A stretch of DNA of 64,000 nucleotides from Heterohyrax brucei (lineage: Eukaryota; Chordata; Mammalia; Hyracoidea; Procaviidae), in NCBI GenBank assembly GCA_028571685.1, contig CM053156.1:85811049-85875048 (forward strand), written 5' to 3'. Made by a program: the position numbers and the translations under genes. Each line of letters begins with the position of its first letter. Position 1 is the stretch's first letter. The notes under the pieces are model-generated. The model was not told where the DNA came from and searched no databases. It was given only the letters and a program-made list of their open reading frames with translations. Below, piece after piece: positions 23,556 to 33,241 of this stretch.

Positions 23556-23707
23556 TCACTTATCCATCAGGTTGAAGATCATCTCACAGGTGAGGTCCTC
23601 CTTGGGGTCAGAGCCTCCTCCGGAGCTTCCGGGGACCATCTCGCCTGGGTGCTGCAGGCCTCTCCCCGTGGACAGCGCCTCGACCTGCTCCGGCTCAGCA
23701 GCCACTT
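23556..23707 (-). CDS. CTCFL: CTCFL terminal coding exon 10 with stop
   Basis: The acceptor is cttctgtccag. The exon completes split codon 563, encodes residues 564-612 and ends in TGA at 23556-23558. The ending TCEMIFNLMDK aligns with the human ending TCEMLLNTMDK, and HPGEMVP aligns with the human FPGEMFP. That fixes both the gene identity and the final frame. The middle (SSGGGSDPKEDL) is acidic/Gly-rich and poorly conserved. Joining exon 9 to this exon preserves phase. Confidence 0.93.
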
Positions 23708-23869
23708 CTGGACAGAAGACACCCGGTTAGCACACTCTGAACAAAGCCAGGAAGTCACACCTGGTCAACCTCGCCAAGGTCTTCCGAAGACAACCACTTA
23801 ATTGTACACACAGCAGCAAGCATTTCAGACAAGCACCTCTTGACTTAAAGGGGAGTGCGAGTATTCTGG

Positions 23870-24195
23870 AAGAAGCCCTGGTGCGGTGGTTAAGCGCTTG
23901 TCTGCTGACGGAATGGCTGGTGCTCTGACGCACCAGCTGCTTTGCAGGAGAGACCACGTGGTGACCTGTTCCCATGAAGATTATCACCTCAGAAACCCTA
24001 GGGGGTAAGTCTCCTTCTCCTTCACCAAAAACCAAACAAAACCCACTGCCATCTAGTCTATTCCAACTCACAGTGACTCTACAGGACAGAGCAGAACTGC
24101 CCCCCAGAGTTTCCAGGGAGCACCTGGTGGATTTCAACTGCTGACGGTTTGATTAGCAGCTGGAGCACTTAAGCACTACCCCAGCAGGGTTTCCA
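23870..24195. repeat. Sense AfroSINE followed by antisense AfroSINE
   Basis: 23870-24000 (gaagccctggtgcggtggtt) lacks its tail; 24030-24195 (ctgccatctagtctattcca) is complete. They start 160 bp inside intron 9. Confidence 0.8.
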
Positions 24196-24931
24196 CCCTG
24201 TCTTGTAGGGTCCCCAGGCTTGGTGGCATGGGGCAACACCACAAGTGTTCTGATCTCCATGACTGGCTTCAGTCTGAGTTCCCTAAGTGCTGCGACCCGG
24301 GGGCCGACGGCTCTCCGTGGCGGAGTGAGAGGCCAGGAGCACGTCCCCACCTCGAGCTGTGACACGCCTCAGTGTCTCCGGGAGGTGCAGAATCCCCGCA
24401 TCTGAGCAGCATGGGCCCCTGTTGCTGCTTGGCTGGTCACTTAAGTCTGGTTTCTGTCCCCACCCTGATCACCAGTGACATGGCTGAAATGAGAAGAGCT
24501 GTCTGAAGGCATTCCCACCCCAAGAGAACTCACTAGGTGACAAGCACCTACTAGGACACCCAGAGGGCCACACCGAGATCCACAGCACGCCCACTCACAC
24601 GCCAGCAGCCTGGAAGCAATACAAGGGGGTGGGACAGCGGGGCAGCGGCCGCTCACACAGGGTCCGCCCCAACTCCGCTGCCTCAGGCCTCTCCACGGAG
24701 GCTTTACCTTTGTCCCCGATCTTCTCCCTTCCAGGACATGCTCACCAGCCCCTCGTTTATGGACAGGCAGTGCATCTCCAGTGCTGACCTGGCCAGGCCT
24801 GGAGCAGGTGCTTGGACCAAGAGTGTGTCCTGGGGAGCAGGTCCCCAAAGGGCCCCAGTACACGTGAGATGAGAACTCTGCCAAGTCCCACATGGAAGAG
24901 GCCCTGGCAGCCCTGCTGGGGGCCCGACTGA

Positions 24932-25127
24932 GACCTTGGGGGCGGATGGTCAGAGCAGTGGGCGTCAGTCACCCTGGGGCTCCAGCTAAACGAGGGCAAG
25001 AGATCGAAGGACCAACCCTGGAGAGGTGGGACCTTGGGGACGGATGGTCAGAGCAGCAGGCGTCAGCCACCTCAGGGCTCCAGGCAAAGGAGGGCAAGAG
25101 ACCGAGGAACCAACCCTGGAGAGGGCA
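24932..25127 (+). repeat. Two-unit tandem duplication, 98-bp period
   Basis: Units begin at 24932 and 25030 with gaccttgggg and cggatggtcagagcag, and end with accaaccctggagag. They differ at scattered sites. The array lies in CTCFL intron 9. Confidence 0.85.
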
Positions 25128-25507
25128 GAGTGGGTGAGCTCGGGCTGGCCACGCGTTCTGGCCGAGCCTCAGAGCACGGGCTGCCAGGGAAAGGGCTGCT
25201 GGTGGGTGGCAAGGACGAGGGCCAGACCACATGCCCAAAGGTCCCTGAGCTCTGCAAAGAGGCGGTAGGAGTCCCATCCCACACTGCCTTTGTGCCAGGC
25301 TCTGTCCTGGGTGGCGGGAGTGAAGGGGGCTGTACTCAGGGGCGGCATGGGAGCCTAAGTCCAAAGTGAGGGAACTGTGTTTGCGATAGACAAGTCGGGG
25401 TGTCTGTCGGATGGATGAGACCACGCATGCAGCCTTCCGAGGCCAGGTGGGGTCACAGTCCGGGGTCACAGTCCTGCATCACAGGCTTGTCCATGGTGGG
25501 TAACTGG

Positions 25508-25715
25508 GGCGGGGTGTGGGCCAGGGCCAGGTGTGGGCACGGGTGCAGGTGTGGGCCCGGGCCAGGTGTGGGCACAGGTGCAGGTGTGGGCCCGAGCGTG
25601 GGTGTAGATACGGTGCAGGTGTGAGTGTGGGTGTGGGTGTGGGTGTGAGCATGGGCGCAGTGCAGGTATGGGCACAGATGTGGGTGTGGGCACAGGGGCG
25701 GGTGCAGCCTAACGC
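25508..25715 (+). repeat. G-rich minisatellite in CTCFL intron 9
   Basis: A near 36-bp unit (ccaggtgtgggcacgggtgc followed by aggtgtgggcccggg) occurs about twice, then decays into gtgtgggt repeats. Dense GGG runs on the plus strand (template strand for CTCFL) could form G-quadruplexes. Confidence 0.85.
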
Positions 25716-26909
25716 CCTACAGAGGCAGGCAGTAAAGCTGGTGGGCTGTGAGGGTGGACGACACAGGGGGCAGCTGAAGAGGAGCAGTGTCGGGCAGGGT
25801 GTGGGGAGGCCAGGGAAAGGTGGGTGGGTGAGGGACCAGGGTGGCCGGGGACCTCAGGTGGTGATGGCGAACGATGCTGGGGAGGGAGGAATTGTGGGGG
25901 CAGGAGGGGAGAAGCCAGAAGAGACGAGAGGAAGAGGCTGCCCGGGACGGGGAGGGAAGGGGACAGAAGGAAGCACCTGTTTCCTCCTGTGGGATGGGCC
26001 ACCTGTGACGGGACTTGCCCGGGCAGTCCCAGCCTGCAGAGCCTCAGGGACGGACTGGGCTGAGAGGACGCGGTAGATTTCTGGAAGAAGAGGTGCTGAA
26101 GGGGAAGGGAGGCCCCCCGCTGACAGGGCTGCACCACTTCTGCCTGAGAAGACAGTGAAGGTCGTGTCTGCGGCTGTGTGGGCCGCTGTGGTCCAGGGGG
26201 ACTCACTGGCTTACGCTCTCAGCATCCCTGGGCCGTTTCCCGATCTCGCAACAAAGAAATCATCTGCAGGGCCCGGGTTCTGCACGGCCCTCAGGTGAAA
26301 GAAGGGCAGGTGGGTGGGAGGTGGCAGCAGCGAGCCCCACAGGCAGCCGGGGGTGCACGTGCCGGGGGTGCACATGTCGAGGGTTGAGACGTTGGCCAGC
26401 CAGGGGCCTCGGAAGGTCATAGGTGCCAAGGTTTGGGCAAGGACTCGGGAGTCCAACCTCAGCCTCAGCATACAAGCCTTTCTTCCCTGACTGGGTACCC
26501 AGGCCTTCAGCCCTCAGGCTTGGACATGGGGATGATAGGCCCCCATGAAGAGCTGCAGGGAGACCCCAGTGATGGGTGTGCAGGCTGCAGACCAGTGACC
26601 AGTGTGTGATAGTTCTCAGCAAGGAGGAAAGAAAGGTGGCCTGGAGCTTCTGGAGAGTTCTGACAGCCGTGGCCGTGGGCAGCCCTCTGGCTGGCTGCAG
26701 GGGCACAGGCTGCACACGGCAGCACACACAGGACGCGTTTCCCCAGATGAGTTAGATGTGGCGAGAGGGTCGCCAACAAGGAACCCAGAACCTTCTGCAC
26801 AAAGTGGGGCACAGCACGGGATGCAGCCAGGCTTGAAGTTCAGATAAGCATTGAAGAGCTTAGATGAACGCGTACCCAGGAATGTCAGCAACACAGGAGC
26901 CTAAGCAGG
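25716..26909. other. Intron 9, GC-rich unassigned
   Basis: No repeat or exon recognised; long G-rich plus-strand runs follow the minisatellite. Confidence 0.45.
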
Positions 26910-27065
26910 TACTAGAAGGCCTGGTGGTTCAGGGTGAGGCACTCGGCTGCTCACCAAAAGGTCAGCAGTGCAACCTGCCAGCTGCCCTGTGGAAGTCTAC
27001 GGGGCAGCTCCACTCTGTCCTAGACGACTGCTGTGGGTTGGGGTCCTCAGTGGCAATGGGAAGCA
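26910..27065 (+). repeat. AfroSINE, diverged
   Basis: aggcctggtggttcagggtg and gctcaccaaaaggtcagcag; the tail reads ctgctgtgggttggggtcct. Confidence 0.7.
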
Positions 27066-27339
27066 GTTACTCACTGTTTACCTAAAATTCAAGCATCTTC
27101 TATTCTACTTGATGAAGGGGGCTGTGGCTGTCAGTGGGAACACACGCAGTCAGGGACTGAGGCTGGAAGGCAAACGCAGAGTGACACTGGAGAAGCCACG
27201 CCCATACCACCTCTCCTTTGTGGCGTGAGGCCGTCTGCTCTCCAGTCTTGCTCTGTGGCCCTGCGTTCTCCTGCTGAGGCACAGATCGTGGACACTGGCT
27301 GAGACCCTGGGCAGCCCTGCTCTTAGGCAGCCCCTCGCT

Positions 27340-27500
27340 GGGCCAATGGTTTGGGCTCATCTGTTAACAGGAGGGTTGGTGGGCTACGGGAGAAAGGCCT
27401 GGCACTCTGCTTTCATAGGGATGACAGCCAAAAGAAGCCTGCAGGGCTGTGCTACTCTGCCACATGGGGTGGTCCTGAGTCAGAATCACCTCCCCAACAG
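27340..27500 (+). repeat. AfroSINE, diverged long form
   Basis: gggagaaaggcctggcactc and gtgctactctgccacatggg. Confidence 0.6.
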
Positions 27501-28028
27501 CAGGCATGACCATTCACCCAGTGGGCAGGAGATGACCGTCTGCGGCCAAGAACTTGCTCCTGCTCCCTGGGCCCAGGGGACACCTACCACCTGGGACGCC
27601 CGGTGCTGTCTCTGCCTGCTGGCTGGAGATACTGCAAAGCAGAGACTGTGGGTGCCCACCTGTTGCACAGCTGTGTAGCGCCTCCCACTGTGACATCAGT
27701 GGCGGAGGGTGTGGTGGGTGCTGTGGTGGCCTGCGGAGCCACCCTGCACTTCACCCTCACTGTCATCTGTGAGGCGGGTGGACAGCTGTCCCCACATCAC
27801 CAACACAACCACAATGGGCAGAGGTGCCACCCAAACCCTGCCCACAGTGACATGAAGCAGAGCTGGCCGAGGGGCCAGGTCAGGCCCTGGAGCTTCGTCC
27901 CTGGACAGAGGATGCACCCAGAGGCTTTCTGGGTGCATCCCTGCCCGGGGGCCCTCAGACAGAACCTGAGGAAATTCGTAATGAGAAAGACACTGTCACG
28001 TGAAAAGCGAGTTCCTAGAAAGACTTAC

Positions 28029-28152
28029 CGCCTGCCTTGCCTGCCCCTCTTGGGCTCGTCTGCGTCCTCTCGTTCCTTCTTTTTCCTCTCCTGGGGGTGG
28101 CTGACTGGTTCCGCCCCGAGTCACACTTCTCTGCATGCTTGCGCATGTTAGC
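28029..28152 (-). CDS. CTCFL: CTCFL coding exon 9, end of zinc finger 11 and basic tail
   Basis: This 124-bp exon has acceptor tctcccgcag and donor gtaagtct. It encodes residues 522-562. ANMRKHAEKC completes finger 11, whose last ligand is Cys (C2HC), as in the family. An Arg/Lys-rich segment (RRGKRRNERTQ) follows and probably aids nuclear localisation or DNA contact. Human BORIS has Lys/Ala-rich repeats after its basic segment; those repeats are absent here, so the tail is shorter. Confidence 0.9.
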
Positions 28153-28314
28153 CTGCGGGAGAAGACACGCGGCCACACAGTGAGAGGCGGCATCGCGGCC
28201 TGGACACACCAGACACGGTCCAGGAGGGAGGCGCCGGGTAAGCCACGTCAAGTGTCCAGATGTAAAGTTTGTTTTCTACTACTGTTCGATTAATGGTATA
28301 CTGGTCACTCTGTG

Positions 28315-28445
28315 TGCATAAAAGCTGGGTTGCTAACCAAAAGGTCGGCAGTTCGAATCCACTAGTTGCCCCTTGCAAAAGCCACAGGGCAGTTCTACTC
28401 TGTCCTACAGGGTTGCTGTGAGTCTGAACCAACTCGACAGCAGCC
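28315..28445 (+). repeat. AfroSINE, 160 bp from exon 9
   Basis: gctaaccaaaaggtcggcag and gttgctgtgagtctgaacca; antisense to CTCFL in intron 8. Confidence 0.85.
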
Positions 28446-29164
28446 GCCTTTTCAGACCTCAGGGTAAGATGTCATTCAGGCTCTAGCGCACTGGCGTCGG
28501 CAGGCGGGTCCCTTTTGCACCGGCTCGGCTAGGCTGAAGGGCCTGGAGCTTCCCCGGGGCGCAGGCTGAATGTTCTGCTGGCTGATGCTCACTGGTTTGG
28601 TCAGCTTGGAGAACTTCCTTTCTGTCTTTATTTCTGTGAGGTAAGGCTTGCAAGCCCCAGAGTTGTGAGGTAATTTGTTCTTGAGCAACAGATCACCAAC
28701 AAAACACCCAGAAAAAGTTAAGACTAAGGAGTGAATCGATTTCTTAGCACAGGGCCAAAGGCCCCACTCTAAGGACATCGAGAAGGCATTCTGAAAACTG
28801 TCCTCTCTGTGGAGTGGCTTAAATCTCATTCCTAAGAACAATTTTGAGACACTACACTAAAACCAGAGTTCCCTGCGTGGGGTCTTAGGGGGTCTGAGAA
28901 CTCTCTGAAAACACCCGCGAGTCGGCGTGTACGACTGCCTTGTCTAGGGAGTGGGCATCCTTTGTAAGACTCTTCAACAGTTCTATGACCACCCCTCAAA
29001 ATCACTAAGCACGTTCCTAAGACACACCAGTTGCTACCATATGTCCTGCAGGTTTCTGAGACAGGCTCTGAAATCCCCTAGTACGACACCCGAGATGTCT
29101 GTCCTTGCGCTATAAGCATCTGTTTGGAGATAGGACATTCTGACCTAAGCAAGCTCGTTGTTGC
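28446..29164. other. Intron 8, unassigned
   Basis: Unique sequence between a SINE and exon 8; no extra exon found. Confidence 0.5.
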
Positions 29165-29300
29165 TGCCACCACTGAGCTGGCCCCCAGACTCACGGAGAC
29201 CCCACGCACAGTGGGGTCCCATCTCTGTGCCCCACAGGGTTGTCACTGGCTGGTTTTGAGAAGATCACCAGGCCTTTTTTTCTGGTCACCTAGTCTGAAT
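29165..29300 (-). repeat. AfroSINE, degraded, intron 8
   Basis: ccactgagctggcccccaga and gttttgagaagatcaccagg. Confidence 0.5.
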
Positions 29301-29451
29301 GCTCCGCGGAAGCCGGCAGCACCCCAGCAGCACCCCAGCCTCCCGTAACAGGTGGGGGCGGCTATGGAGGAGGGGCACCGGCTGGGTCCTGCAGTCCGAC
29401 CTCCCACGGGCCAGCCGGAATCCCACCACTGCCCCCCATCTGCCGGCTTAC

Positions 29452-29634
29452 CCAGCGGGAGAAGCCTTTGCCACAGCTGGGACACTCGTGGACAGTCGGG
29501 GTGAAACTGGAATCGTGGTACTTCTTGAAGTGCGCAGTGAGCAGCTGCTTCTGCCGGAAACTCTGAGGGCAGGAAAGGCAGGCAAACGGCTTCTCTCCGG
29601 TGTGCGTGCGCACATGGGCCATCAGGTGACGCTC
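29452..29634 (-). CDS. CTCFL: CTCFL coding exon 8, end of zinc finger 9, finger 10, start of finger 11
   Basis: This 183-bp exon has acceptor tccgccaccag and donor gtaagccg. It encodes residues 461-521 in whole codons. [11 protein letters not shown] completes finger 9. Finger 10 is [22 protein letters not shown], and finger 11 begins [11 protein letters not shown]. The phase 0-0 exon could be skipped without a frameshift, but that would destroy fingers 9-11. A long plus-strand frame here is only antisense shadow. Confidence 0.95.
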
Positions 29635-29844
29635 CTGGTGGCGGAGGGGACACAGGCTATGTGTTCAAACAGGTTTTCGGTACTAGGCCTGATTTATGGG
29701 TTGATAGGATTTTTCTCTTCCCGGAGGCGAGTGCATTGCCAACCAGGCATTCCAAACACCCTCCCAACAAAGCATGACACGACCCCTCAGCACACGGCCT
29801 TCCCCAAGACAAACTCACACCTGCCCACCACTGAGTTAAGGAGC

Positions 29845-30235
29845 TCTGGTACCACAACAGTCAGGTACCGGCTGCGAACCAAACGCTGGGTGGTCAGAAC
29901 CCATACGGTGGTTCTGCAGAAGAAAGACCTAGTGATCAGCTCCTGTGAAGACCCAGAGCCGAGACAGCCGCATGGGGCAGTTCAACTCTGTCACATGGGT
30001 TGCTGGGCGTCAGAATCCATTGGACACACCGGACAGCTACAGTTCCACCACCAGGGGTCCCGGGGTGGCACAGACAGTGGAGCGCTCGACCTGGCAATCT
30101 GCTGCCGTACGGATGACAGATGCAGAAGCCCCACGGGGCAGCTCAGCTCTGCCGCACAGGGCGGCTTGAGTGGAATCGGTGCGGTGGTACACAGCAGTGA
30201 CTGTGTACCAGTGACTTCCTGTTGGCTTTGCAGTC
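29845..30235 (+). repeat. Two tandem long-form AfroSINEs, intron 7
   Basis: First copy has gcagaagaaagacctagtga; second starts ggggtcccggggtggcacag and carries aatctgctgccgtacggatg. Confidence 0.7.
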
Positions 30236-30920
30236 CCAGGGGGTGCAGCACCCTGGGCTGGGCCATGAAACGACACACGTTTTCTCCTCTAAAACAGACT
30301 GTGTGTGGGGCAAACCCAAACTCAGCTTCTCTGATGGTTACCAGGGATCGGGGGATCACCCACTAGACGGAAATCACGTGTTCATTCCGGGGAATGGAAA
30401 GGCTACCCACAGTGTGGGAGGAGTCAGCACAGCCTGACCGGGGCAAAGGAAGGACACGGGAAGGGACAGAGAACAAAGGGAAGCAACGGCGGCCCCTCTG
30501 CTTTCCTGCTGTCAGGTGCCATGGAGTCCATGTTGACTCACAGGGACCCTGTGCCCAACAGAATGAGACACGGCCCGGTCCTGTGCCCACAATTGTTTTT
30601 CTGCTCAAGTCCACTGCTGTAGCCACTGTGTCAACCCATCTTGTGGAGGGTCTTCCTCTTTTTCGCTGACCCTCCACTTTACCAGGCACGATGTCCTTCT
30701 CCAGGGACTGATCCCTGCTGACAACATGTGCAGAGTACATGAAGACGCAGTCTCACCATCTTTGCTTCCAGGGAGCACTCTGGTCGTGCTTCTTCCAGAA
30801 GAGACCTCGTTGTTCCTCTGGCGGTCCATGGGACATTCTTCTCCAACACCACAGCTCAAAGACGTCCATTTGTCTGTGTTTCTCGCTCAGTGTCCAGCTT
30901 TCACGTGCACGTGATGTGAC

Positions 30921-31271
30921 TTAAAATACCATGGCTTGGGTCAGGTGCACCTTAGTCTTCAAGGTGACAGGTCTACTGTTCAACGCTTCAAAGAGGTCCT
31001 TTGCAGCAGGTACTCCCAATGCCATGTGTCTTTTGATTTCCTGACTGCTGCTTCCATGGGCATTGATTGTGGAACCAAGTAAAATGAAATCCTTGACCAC
31101 CTCAATCCTTTCTCCATTTCTCAGGATGTGTTTTACTGGTCCAGTTGGAAGGGTTTGTGTTTTCTTGGTGTTGAGGTATAACTCACACTGAAGACTGTAA
31201 TCTTTGATCTTCCTCAGTAAGTGCCTCAAGTCCTCTTCACTTTCAGCTAGGCTGCGTCCTCTGCACGTCAC
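30921..31271 (-). pseudogene. RTE reverse transcriptase/C-terminal remnant (antisense copy)
   Basis: The minus-strand frame has LAESEEDLRHLLRKIKDYSL, NTKKTQTL, LGSTINAHGSSSQEIKRH and KTKVHLTQAMVF, all conserved after the polymerase active site in RTE. The active-site box itself is ruined just upstream. Confidence 0.8.
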
Positions 31272-31834
31272 AGATCATTAAGAAGTCTTCCCGCAATGCA
31301 TTCTTCTTCATGTGGTCAAGCTTCTACAACTATTTGCTCAGGATACAGATTAAATAAGTTTGGTGAAAGGGTACAACCTTGACAAACACCTCTCCTGACT
31401 TAAAAATAGGCAGCATCCCCTGTTTCATGTGATCCACATACAGGCTCCTCCGGTGCACAAGTAAGTGCCCTGGAATGTCCATACTTCACAACGTCATCCA
31501 TGACATGTTAGGGTCCACAAAGCCAAATGCCTTTGCCTAGTCAATGAAACACAGGTAAACATCTTTCTGGTATTTTCTGCTTTCAGCCAAGATCCATTTG
31601 ACATCAGCAATGATATCCCCGATTCCACATCCTCTTCTAAATCCAGCTTGAACTTCTGGCAATTCCCTGTGGATGAACCGCTGCAGCTGCCTTTAACTGA
31701 TCTTTAGGAAAGTTCTACTTTCCTGTGATTATTAATGATACTGTGTGGTAATTTCCACATTGATATTAATGATACTGTTTGGTAATTTCCACATTACCTT
31801 TCTTGGGAATGGGCACAAATATGGCTCTCTTTCA

Positions 31835-32461
31835 GAGACAGATAAATGGAGAAACCTACCCTGCTCATGGATAGGAAGACTTAACATTGTGAAAATGTCT
31901 ATTTTACCCAAAGCAATTTATTTATATAATGCAATCCCAACACAAGTTCCAACATCATTATTTAACGAGATGGAGAAACAAATCACCAATTTTGTTTGGA
32001 AAGGGAAGAAGCCCCAGATAAGTAAGGTACTACTAAAGAAGAAGAACACACTGGGAGGCCTCTCATTACCTGACTTTAGAACATACTACACTGCCACAGT
32101 GGTCAAAACAGCCTGGTACTGGTACAAGAACCGACAGATCGATCAATGGTACAGAATTGAGACCCCAGAGATGACACCATCTGCCTATGAACAGCTGATA
32201 TTCCACAAAGGCCCTAAGACATTAAACTGGGGTAAAAACAGTCTCTTCAACAAATGGTGCTGGCAAAACTGGTTATCCATCTGCAATAAACTGAATCAAG
32301 ATCCATATCTTACACCTTACACAAAAACCAACTCCAACTGGATAAAAGACCTAAATATCAAACCTAAAATGATAAAGCTCATCCAGGAAAAGGTAGGAAC
32401 AACAATGGAAGTTTTAATACACAATGAGGACACATTCCAAAATCTGTCAAAGAAACCATAA
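31835..32461 (+). pseudogene. L1 ORF2 fragment, region after the reverse transcriptase core
   Basis: Open frame with typical L1 ORF2 wording: [44 protein letters not shown] and [15 protein letters not shown] premature TAA closes the frame at 32459-32461 (after LSKKP), and the family's next motifs resume in later pieces. No catalytic core is present, so it cannot encode an active enzyme. Confidence 0.9.
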
Positions 32462-32584
32462 TCAACAGAAGAGAAAATAGATAAATGGGAACTATTAAGA
32501 ATCAAACACTTTCGCTCATCCTAAGACTTTATTAATAGAATTAAAAGAACACCCACAGAATGGGAAAAAATATTTGGCAACTCT

Positions 32585-33241
32585 ATGTCAGATCGACGCC
32601 TGATCTCCATAATCTATAAGATACTACAAAATATCAATAAAAAGAAGATAAACCATCCAATTAAGCAATGGGAAAAGGAGATGGACAGACATTTCACTAA
32701 AGAGGAGATCCAGGCAGCCAAAAAACACACGCGGACATGTTCACGATCTTTAGTTATTAAAGAAATTCAAATCAAGACAACAATGAGATACCATCTCACC
32801 CCAACAAGATTGGCCATGATCCAGAAAACACAAAACAACAAATGCTGGAGAGGCTGTGGAGAAAGTGGAACCCTCCTACACCGTTGGTGGGGTTGCAAAA
32901 TGGTCCAGCCTCTTTGGAAAGCAATCTGGCGCTTCCTTTAAAAAATGGACATCGATATACAATTTGACCCAGTAATTCCACTACTTGGAATATATCCTAC
33001 AGAATCAAGGCCTTTCACACCAACGGACACATGCACCAGAATGTTTATCGCAGCACAGTCCACGATAGCAAAAAGATGGAATCAACCCAGATGCCCAAAA
33101 ACAGAAGAATGGATAGGTAAACTATGGTACATATACTCAATGGGGCACTACGCAATGATAAAGAATAACGATGATTCCAGGAATCATCTCCTAACCTGGT
33201 TTCAACTGGAAGACATTATGTTGAGTGAAAGTAGTCAGTGA
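32585..33241 (+). pseudogene. L1 ORF2 C-terminal fragments
   Basis: Two frames separated by one stop (32939-32941) carry the ORF2 C-terminus. The first has [33 protein letters not shown] and the Cys-rich [18 protein letters not shown]. The second has DPVIPLLGIYP, MFIAAQSTIAKRWNQPRCP and the end of ORF2. Confidence 0.9.

Noticed and set aside
25508..25715. CRISPR-like array
   Set aside because: Repeats are contiguous without spacers and the genome is mammalian; it is a minisatellite.
25516..26076. Long plus-strand open frame rich in Gly/Val/Cys
   Set aside because: Produced by the G-rich minisatellite, whose stop-free repeats keep a frame open.
29299..30366. 355-residue plus-strand open frame
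   Set aside because: It runs antisense across CTCFL exon 8 and through SINE copies; composition and motifs do not resemble a protein family.
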